A program made the position numbers and the translations under genes. DNA of 26,000 nucleotides from Mesostigma viride (taxonomy: Eukaryota; Streptophyta; Mesostigmatophyceae; Mesostigmatales; Mesostigmataceae). The notes under the pieces were generated by a model, which made no database searches, had not been told where the DNA came from, and was given only the letters and a program-made list of their open reading frames with translations. The first letter of the stretch is position 1. Each line of letters begins with the position of its first letter. This document shows positions 18,506-26,000 of this stretch, piece after piece. The DNA is taken from NCBI GenBank assembly GCA_009746045.1, contig RPFO01000333.1:1-26000 (forward strand). Direction: 5' to 3'.

Positions 18506-21500
18506 TCAGCCCTCCCCCATCTGGCTGCCGTTGCCGCTCGACGTCCTCCGTATGTGCGGCAGCGTCAGCGAGGTGGACGTTGGGCTCGGCGAATCCGAGC
18601 GCGCACTGCTGCCAGCGGTGTGGGACAGGTCGCGGCTGCTGGAAAACAGATGGTTGGAGCGTGGCGCGCGCGAGCAGTTGGCCAGGTACTCCTCCTGCTT
18701 GCGCGCGTCCTCCCCCCACTGCGCCTGCTTGTAAACGCCCTCGCTCTTCTGAATGCGCTCCAGGATCGCCTGCGCGCGACACGAGGCAGCCGCACCAAGA
18801 CCACGTGCAACAAACCACGTTTCAGGCATCCCATGCGCGATCCAAGACGCAGAAGAACACCCGTCCGATGCCATGGGCTCTTTCCACAGATCAGCAAGTA
18901 GCCTGTCACAACACAAGACAAGGAGTGACTTCACTAGGGAGAGCCCCCCCCCCCCCCCCCTCCCCCCTCTCTCCCCCCCAACCCCTTCCCACACCCTGCC
19001 CACCCCACCCACCCACCCACCCACCCACCCACCCACCCACCCACCCACCCACCCACCCACCCACCCACCCACCCACCCACCCACCCACCCACCCACCCAC
19101 CTCTCATCTGCTCTCGCCGACCCCCATCCCAAGTATCCTTACCACCAACTTTGATGTGCTGCCTTTCTTGTGTGTGCATGAGCAGGGGGGCCGTGCGGGC
19201 AGGGGGATGCTCATCTGCACGTTTGCTGCTGCGCCTATCACCCGTGTGCGGTGGCCAGGGCAGCTTTCAAGTGAATACCTCACCCCGCCGTGGGGGAGGC
19301 ATGGCCCCTGTAGCGCAGTGCTCGCCGGCATGCATGCCAAGGGCACGCGCGCGGCCAAACCAGGTACCTAAATGGGGGCAACTACGGTAGCCCAACCACC
19401 TGACAGGGCCCCAACTGAGCCTGACTGCGCGATGCGGGACAAACCCAGCCCCTGCCCCAGAGTGCCCCCACCTTGTCCCCACCCCAACCCCCGCACGCCC
19501 CTTACCTGGTTCTCACGCATGATGCGGATCAACCCCCGCACGCCCCGTACCTGGTTCTCGCGCATGATGCGGATCAACCCCCGCACGCCCCGTACCTGGT
19601 TCTCACGCATGATGCGGATCAACCCCCGCACGCCCCGTACCTGGTTCTCGCGCATGATGCGGATCAACCCCCGCACGCCCCGTACCTGGTTCTCACGCAT
19701 GATGCGGATCAACCCCCGCACGCCCCGTACCTGGTTCTCACGCATGATGCGGATCAACCCCCGCGCGCCCCGTACCTGGTTCTCGCGCATGATGCGGATC
19801 AACCCCCGCACGCCCCGTACCTGGTTCTCACGCATGATGCGGATCAACCCCCGCACGCCCCGTACCTGGTTCTCACGCATGATGCGGATCAACCCCCGCA
19901 CGCCCCGTACCTGGTTCTCACGCATGATGCGGATCAACCCCCGCACGCCCCGTACCTGGTTCTCGCGCATGATGCGGATCAACCCCCGCACGCCCCGTAC
20001 CTGGTTCTCGCGCATGATGCGGATCAACCCCCGCACGCACCGTACCTGGTTCTCACGCATGATGCGGATCAACCCCCGCACGCCCCGTACCTGGTTCTCA
20101 CGCATGATGCGGATCAACCCCCGCACGCCCCGTACCTGGTTCTCACGCATGATGCGGATCAACCCCCGCACGCCCCGTACCTGGTTCTCACGCATGATGC
20201 GGATCAACCCCCGCACGCCCCGTACCTGGTTCTCACGCATGATGCGGATCAACCCCCGCACGCCCCTTACCTGGTTCTCGCGCATGATGCGGATCAACCC
20301 CCGCACGCCCCGTACCTGGTTCTCACGCATGATGCGGATCAACCCCCGCACGCCCCGTACCTGGTTCTCACGCATGATGCGGATCAACCCCCGCACGCCC
20401 CGTACCTGGTTCTCACGCATGATGCGGATCAACCCCCGCACGCCCCGTACCTGGTTCTCACGCATGATGCGGATCAACCCCCGCACGCCCCGTACCTGGT
20501 TCTCGCGCATGATGCGGATCAACCCCCGCACGCCCCGTACCTGGTTCTCACGCATGATGCGGATCAACCCCCGCACGCCCCGTACCTGGTTCTCACGCAT
20601 GATGCGGATCAACCCCCGCACGCCCCGTACCTGGTTCTCACGCATGATGCGGATCAACTCCTCCTTGCGGCGCCCCGCGTTGAGGCTCTTTGCCGGCTCC
20701 CTCCGCGGCTCGCCCATGTCAATTGTCGGCCGCTGGTTGGCGTCCAGCCGCAAGCCAGGCCTGCACGCGGGGGAGGCCGCCGCAGGCGCGCCGCAGCCAC
20801 GCGGCACAAGGGAAGTGGCATGGGGGGGGGAGATGGGATGATGAGCCGGCGGGAACTGGGTGGCTGGCACAACCGCTGTGCTGTACATGTGTGCACAAGC
20901 CGGACCAACAGGCAGGGCACGGGGTGTTGCAGGCAGGGGTAGTGGCTGCCGTCACCACACCCTGGTGGCACAGCGCATCTATGTGGCCACTCCACTGGCG
21001 CCGGGGGAACAGGTCCGTCGCACCATCCCCACTTTTGTGCCCGTGTGTGTGTGCCCCCCCCGGCCCACCCACACAGAAAAGTGGCCCGCCCACCCTGGCA
21101 TAGCCCTCATGTCTCCTTGAGGCAGCTTGCCAACGTCACGGGAACCCCGACAAGAGGAGGCCCAGAAACCCACGTTTCCACCCGCCAAGGCGCCCCATGG
21201 ACAGAGCAATGGCACTGGCCCCACACTGTCCTTGTTGGATGCTGGCAAGGCAATGGGAATGGCGATACTAAACTTGGGCGGAGGCCCCACTGGCCGGCCC
21301 CAAGGCCACGCACGGGACGGACTCACTGAAACACATGCACATCCCGCCTGCCAAACGGGATGCATGGGCCGAATGCCCATGAGTATAAGCAGCATGAGTA
21401 TAGCATCAGCACATGCCCATGAGTATAAGCAGCATGAGTATAGCATCAGCACATGCCCATGAGTATAAGCAGCATGAGTATAGCATCAGTACATGCCCAT

Positions 21501-22093
21501 GAGTATAAGCAGCATGAGTATAGCATCAGTACATGCCCATGAGTATAAGCAGCATGAGTATAGCATCAGCACATGCCCATGAGCATAAGCAGCATGAGTA
21601 TAGCATCAGCACATGCCCATGAGCATAAGCAGCATGAGTATAGCATCAGCACATGCCCATGAGCATAAGCAGCATGAGTATAGCATCAGCACATGCCCAT
21701 GAGTATAAGCAGCATGAGTATAGCATCAGTACATGCCCATGAGTATAAGCAGCATGAGTATAGCATCAGTACATGCCCATGAGTATAAGCAGCATGAGTA
21801 TAGCATCAGTACATGCCCATGAGTATAAGCAGCATGAGTATAGCATCAGTACATGCCCATGAGTATAAGCAGCATGCACGCGCTTGTCTTCCCCCCTGCG
21901 CGGACATGCCCTCCCCTCCCCCCCCGCCCTCAAACCCCCCCCTCACTTGAAGGGGGTGGACGCGGACCCCGGCTTGCCAGGCGATGCGCTCGAGGATGAC
22001 TTGGCGATGTGCGCCAGCTTGTTGAGCAGCACCGCGTTCTCGCGCTCAATCTCCAGGTAGCGGTCTGGGGCCCGCAACCGCATGAGCAGGCAG

Positions 22094-22132
<39 letters not shown>

Positions 22133-25100
22133 CGTGTGTGCGTGCGTTGTTTGCATGTGTCATGTGTGTGCGTGTGTGAGCGTGGGTTGGGGTGGTTGGC
22201 ACACGCGGGTGAGAGCACAGGCATGTCGCAGGCCGCGGTCACACTACAAGAGGGCTCCTCACCTGTGGCAAGGCTTGGATGGGAAGGCTCCTCACCCATG
22301 GCTGGGCCAAGGTGGGGTTTCCCCGCAGGGAAACACACACACTGCGCACGAGGGCCAAGCAGCTCCCCATCTTCACCAGTAGCACCGCTCCCATACGCCT
22401 ACCCACATGGGAGGCAGAGCCAGCAGAACAAGGGCGGAGGATGGGAAGCATGCGGCCAGAAAAGCGGGGGGGTGGCCACGTAGCTACCGGCACCAGAGCA
22501 GAAAGGGAACGGCACGGGGAGAGCACCAACCAGCCACCACCCTCCACCATCTTATCGGCTGTCAGAGCAAGGAAACAGACAAGACGTCGCAGGATGAGCA
22601 CAAACCTAGTGGCAGGCATGCTGACACCTGCGAAGCATGTTCACCAGGTATATGAGACATAGACTTGTATACTCACAAAATGGCACACTAGCCAGAGGCT
22701 CACAGGGGGCCATGGCCCCAGCCAATGATGTGGGGCCCACCATCAGCGTGGGCAGGGTGGTGGGCACGCCACGCCGATAAGGGGCCAGGATAGCCCCCAC
22801 GCTGCAGCAGGTTGGATGTGCAGGGGCATGGCTTGCGCAATGTGTGGCAAGACAACCCAACTGCGAGGCAACCGCAGCCAGCAGCCCTGACCCCTGAGCC
22901 CTGACCCGAAGCATGAAGCATGAGGTAGCAGAACCCCCTCGGAGCGGTGGGCCCCACCTCCGGCCAGCCAGCGGGCGCATGCACTGCCGGCGTGCTCCGT
23001 TGCGGGCAACAAGCCAACATGGGGCCTCCATTCGTTCGCTCTCCGTTCTCCCTTCAACCATCCTCCCATTCCGTCACTCTCTCCCCAGACGTTATCTCCC
23101 TTGCCACCTTCCCCCCCCTTGCTTGCCGACCATTCCTCTGTGTGTGTGTTGATATCTTCCTCACCTTCCTCTGTGTGTGTGTTGATATCTTCCTCTTCCT
23201 CTGTGTGTGTGTTGATATCTTCCTCACCTTCCCGTCTGTGTGTGTGTTGATATCTTCCTCACCTTCCTGTGTGTGTGTGTGTTGATATCTTCCTCACCTT
23301 CCTCTGTGTGTGTGTTGATATCTTCCTCTTCCTCTGTGTGTGTGTTGATATCTTCCTCACCTTCCTGTGTGTGTGTGTGTGTTGATATCTTCCTCACCTT
23401 CCTCTGTGTGTGTGTTGATATCTTCCTCACCTTCCTCTGTGTGTGTGTTGATATCTTCCTCACCTTCCTCTGTGTGTGTCTTGATATCTTCCTCACCTTC
23501 CTCTGTGTGTGTGTTGAGATCGTCCTCACCTTCCTCTGTGTGTGTTGATATCTTCCTCACCTTCCTCTGTGTGTGTTGATATCTTCCTCACCTTCCTCTG
23601 TGTGTGTTGATATCTTCCTCACCTTCCTGTCTGTGTGTGTTGATATCATCCTCACCTTCCTCTGTGTGTGTTGATATCGTCCTCACCTTCCTCTGTGTGT
23701 GTGTTGATATCGTCCTCACCTTCCTCTGTGTGTGTGTTGATATCTTCCTCACCTTCCTCTGTGTGTGTTGATATCTTCCTCACCTTCCTCTGTGTGTGTT
23801 GATATCTTCCTCACCTTCCTCCAGCGCCATCTTCTTGGCGTTGTAGGCCACATGCGGGTAGAACGTGGGCGGTGAGGTGTCCAGGTCGGGGCGGCTGTTG
23901 GACTGGGAGGTGCCGTATGCACGCGCGTGAGCCACCTTCCCCTCATGCACGCGCTGTGGGGGAAGACGGATGGCAAAGAGGCGCAGGGACGAAGGGCGTG
24001 ATGCAAGGAAGGGCAGGCCGCTACATACATCAGGCCGCAGATGAGGCCAAATACATATAATTATGTATGTATGGATGCCAGAGACAGAAAGCAAAGTACA
24101 GCCAGCAAACCAACCCGCCCGGCCACCCAGCCGCCCACCTTCCTTGTCGCCCACAGCCAACAGCCAGCGCACGCAGGGAAGGGGCACGTGGCACAAGCGC
24201 AGGAGGGAAGGCGCGCGTGGCACGAGCACAAGAGAAAGACACCGACTCCCTTCCTGCTTCCTTTGCTAATATTAGTATGACATCACTGACATGAAATTGA
24301 GCCTCCACTGATTCCCTTGCTTGGTACCCATCATGGCTAGAGAAGGCACGCACTCCCTGCCTTCTACCCGCTTGCCCGGCACCCGCACGCAGCGCTCCCA
24401 TGCTGGCGCAGCAGAGCCCGAGCACACACAGAACAGGAGCTACCGCGTCTCATGTGTAGGATGTTGTGCCAGGCACATGCGGTAGCTGAAATGCAACAAT
24501 AGCAAGTGGCAACAACAGCTTGCCTGCTGTAGAGAATGCTAATCCCAGTGCACAGACCATATGTGTTATTACAGCTGGCACAGTTGTCTACATTGCAGCT
24601 GAGTCACTTAAGGTGTTATTCCTTTTCTGCTGTCGTGAAAATATCGGCGATGGCGGAGCCGAAGTCAACAGTGGTATCAATTTATTCCAGCACGAGTGAC
24701 GGGAAGAAATGCAAGGGCTTGGCAAGGGTGGTGACCATGACAGGGCCTTATGCATTGCAGGCAATCGTCAGGGTTTAATTGTCGGTTGAAGGCCAGAAAA
24801 ACCGCGACAGCACATTGGGTGCAAGAAAGCCCAGGTTGCATCAAAACAGCGTCGGCAGGCAGCATGGACGATTAACGTACCTTCAGGTATTCCTGTCTTT
24901 TCTCCTCCAGAATCTTATTTGGAACCTAGGCGACAAAGAGGGGAGGAAGGCAGAAAAGAAAAGAAAGAATCAATGGCCAGAAGCAAATTTACATGAATAG
25001 TGCAAAGTCAAAGCTACGCACGTAGCTAGGTAGTGATCTGCCTAGAGGTTCGGAGGACTTCTAGGGATAAAAAACTCTACTCTTCATGCCGAACGAAGGG

Positions 25101-25175
25101 GAAATTTGATGACCTTACCGGTGGTGTACTGTTGTTTCTTCGCATTCCCATTGGACGGGCACTCGGAGACCCCAT
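18506..25175 (-). CDS. CFAP97D-like: CFAP97D/Hemingway-like cilia and flagella-associated protein, six exons
   Basis: Minus-strand exons in order are 25119-25175, 24881-24925, 23815-23953, 21947-22064, 20631-20760 and 18506-18769. They total 753 nt: 250 residues plus stop TGA. All five introns are GT-AG with matching phases (0, 0, 1, 2, 0). The ATG follows an in-frame TAG ten codons upstream, and intron 1 has a long pyrimidine tract before CCTAG. In order, the protein has NKILEEKRQEYLKRVHEGK (about 22-40), PPTFYPHVAYNAKKMALEED (62-81), RYLEIERENAVLLNKLAHI (82-100), KSLNAGRRKEELIRIMRENQ (144-163) and AILERIQKSEGVYKQAQW (164-181). NCSR and a Ser-rich tail end it. This order and spacing match CFAP97D1/D2 and Hemingway (KIAA1430-type) proteins as I know them: helical, with the RENQ-AIL-RI signature spanning an exon junction here. 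In animals family members are needed for motile cilia or sperm flagella; a flagellar role here is inferred. The fifth exon may extend through the 45-bp array to 19506, giving 625 residues. Confidence 0.85.
18944..19101. repeat. C17 run, C-rich stretch and (CCCA)n microsatellite in the last intron
   Basis: A run of 17 Cs (18944-18960) is followed by C-rich sequence and then about 24 copies of CCCA (19005-19101). In the transcript sense this is (GGGT)n, able to form G-quadruplexes in RNA or DNA. It lies in the last intron of the CFAP97D-like gene, about 175-330 bases before the acceptor. Confidence 0.93.
19485..20657 (-). repeat. 45-bp minisatellite, 26 copies, made of an exon end plus its 5' splice site
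   Basis: In the gene's sense each unit is LIRIMRENQ (27 bases, the end of exon 5) followed by VRGVRG (18 bases, the start of the intron). CAG|GTACGG or CAG|GTAAGG sits at the joint. CTGGTTCTC starts on the plus strand occur every 45 bases from 19506 to 20631, which gives 26 copies including the exon copy. There is no stop or frame change. Seven copies differ by a synonymous Arg change (CGT to CGC), two by synonymous CGG to AGG (which makes the donor GTAAGG), one by Val to Ala and one by Gly to Cys. The distal copy (donor at 19505) has the best donor. The long frames on the plus strand are shadows of this array. Confidence 0.95.
21374..21876. repeat. 40-bp minisatellite, 12.4 copies, in intron 4
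   Basis: The unit is GAGTATAAGCAGCATGAGTA plus TAGCATCAGCACATGCCCAT. Full copies start every 40 bases from 21381 to 21821, and a partial copy starts at 21861. Variation is limited to a few C/T changes (CAGCACATG or CAGTACATG; GAGCATAAG or GAGTATAAG), in blocks of neighbouring copies as expected from recent duplication. Unlike the arrays in introns 3 and 5, it starts about 70 bases inside the intron and does not include the donor. Confidence 0.95.
22097..22175. repeat. (GT)n / (GC)n dinucleotide tract in intron 3
   Basis: About 14 GT repeats are followed by GCGCGCGCG and further GT-rich sequence, a potential Z-DNA tract. In the gene's sense it is a CA run ending about 30 bases before the acceptor of exon 4. 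Confidence 0.9.
23133..23821 (-). repeat. 31-33-bp minisatellite, about 21 copies, starting at the exon 3 donor
   Basis: In the gene's sense the unit is GAGGAAG|GTGAGGAAGATATCAACACACACA. It opens with the last seven bases of exon 3 and its donor (GAAG|GTGAGG), then GATATC and a CA run of variable length. I count about 21 GATATC (or variant) positions. A few copies lack the GGTGA block or carry GATATCGTC/ATC variants. Length differences of 31, 33 or more come from the CA run, so the frame is soon lost. Donor choice would therefore not give in-frame variants as in the 45-bp array. Confidence 0.93.
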
Positions 25176-26000
25176 TTTCGAGGGTAATTGATTAATCGCC
25201 GCCTATTTAGTAAGGAGACGCAGCCAAACCTTGCAAATTTGCAGCCTAGGATGCCGTACTGAACAGCATGTCAGGGAAGTGTACAACCCACAAATGATCT
25301 CTTTCACACATTTTCAATGCAAAGTTGAAGACCGTAAAAAAACACTAAGCGCAGACGATGGAATGTATGCCAGGTAATGCTTAATTGTGAGTGGAGGCTT
25401 CGCACAAATGCACGCGCACTCTCCCGCTGCACTGTAATTAGCATGCTTATGGCCAAAATCGAGGCTGGGGATCACGGTTGCCCAACGTTACAGTAGTCAG
25501 TCAGTCTGTTGGATCCCACGCCGCACATGAGCTGCAGAGATTCTATACCGGCCGAGGGCCGGAATATATTGGGCCGAAAAGTATCGGATCGCCCAACGAT
25601 ATATATATGGCTCGATCTTCTGTTTCGGCAGGGTTTATGCGTGGCAAGCCGTGACCACAATATTGCTCCAGCGAGTGTCAGCACTACGCCAGGAGGGACT
25701 ATAGAACGGTTGAAAAGCGGGAAATCTGTTCAGTTCTCGATTCCCCCCCAGACTCACCAAAATATCGGATCGCGACCGCGCGAGTCAGTCATAGGGCGCG
25801 AGTCAAGTAGTTGTTGTTGGATCCCACGCCGCAGCAGCAGACCGGTATATTGGCCGGTTCAACAGCACCGTAGGCCCGTAGCCAAGCCGTAGCCAACGTT
25901 GGTTCATGATTGGCGTGCTGACATGCGATGATTGGTAACCATTGGAATAGATTGGAAATCCTCAAACGACCAATTACTAAAGAGATAAAAAATTTTAAAT
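25176..26000 (-). promoter_or_regulatory. Upstream flank of the CFAP97D-like gene, with repeated blocks
   Basis: This holds the 5' untranslated region and presumably the promoter of the minus-strand gene. No TATA box is evident close to the start. Short blocks occur twice: TGTTGGATCCCACGCCGCA at 25507-25525 and 25815-25833, TATCGGATCGC at 25582-25592 and 25763-25773, and GTCAGTC near 25497 and 25785. Several ATTGG strings (CCAAT on the gene's strand) lie at about 25909-25960. A 127-residue plus-strand frame at 25509-25892 has no recognisable domain. The promoter role is inferred from position only. Confidence 0.35.

Noticed and set aside
18580-19371. Pro/Thr/His-rich open frame of 263 residues on the plus strand
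   Set aside because: It consists largely of the (CCCA)n intronic microsatellite and of antisense of the last CFAP97D-like exon.
19372-20942. Two plus-strand open frames of 489 residues across the 45-bp array
   Set aside because: They exist only because the unit is a multiple of three and lacks stops in several frames. The gene's exons and splice sites are on the minus strand.
21374-21876. 40-bp array as another amplified splice donor
   Set aside because: It starts about 70 bases inside the intron and its unit does not contain the exon end or a consensus donor.

Overview
This is eukaryotic nuclear DNA, most likely from a flagellated alga, with a green alga as my best guess. The reasons are GC-rich exons with canonical GT-AG introns, a flagellum-associated gene of the CFAP97/Hemingway family, abundant minisatellites, and decayed non-LTR retrotransposons. 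Nothing in it looks bacterial: no operons, no Shine-Dalgarno-led genes and no CRISPR. The species cannot be named from the sequence.

Layout. 1-1245: minisatellite of about 68 bp, cut by the window edge. 1516-2290: G-rich minisatellite of about 30 bp. 2291-4600: no recognisable gene, two isolated TATA-like boxes and an AT-rich tract. 4604-5160: about 2.4 copies of a 230-bp repeat carrying short GC palindromes. 5303-8580 (+): a DDD-type transposase-like gene with two introns and one frame break at a 12-G run. 9409-16890: a 5'-truncated non-LTR retrotransposon (LINE copy 1) broken by three later insertions. These are a 551-bp element whose two ends are each a 152-bp palindrome (10573-11123, duplication GACCA), a 1718-bp element in a TTAA duplication (11168-12885), and a second LINE (13721-16608, duplication ATCCACTCTCT). 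17101-17224: two further LINE-like 3' tails. 18506-25175 (-): a six-exon gene assembled here, coding for a 250-residue CFAP97D/Hemingway-like protein, with minisatellites in three of its five introns.

The most unusual point is in that last gene. Two minisatellites begin exactly at an exon end and have amplified the 5' splice site itself. One (19485-20657) has 26 copies of a 45-bp unit made of the last 27 exon bases plus the first 18 intron bases. It stays open in the gene's frame throughout, so each copy is a possible donor and choice of donor would change the protein in 15-residue steps. The best consensus donor (GTAAGG) is at the far end of the array, so the long form of 625 residues is a real possibility. 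The LINE tails also share a small 3' hairpin whose closing base pair differs among four copies while the stem is kept.
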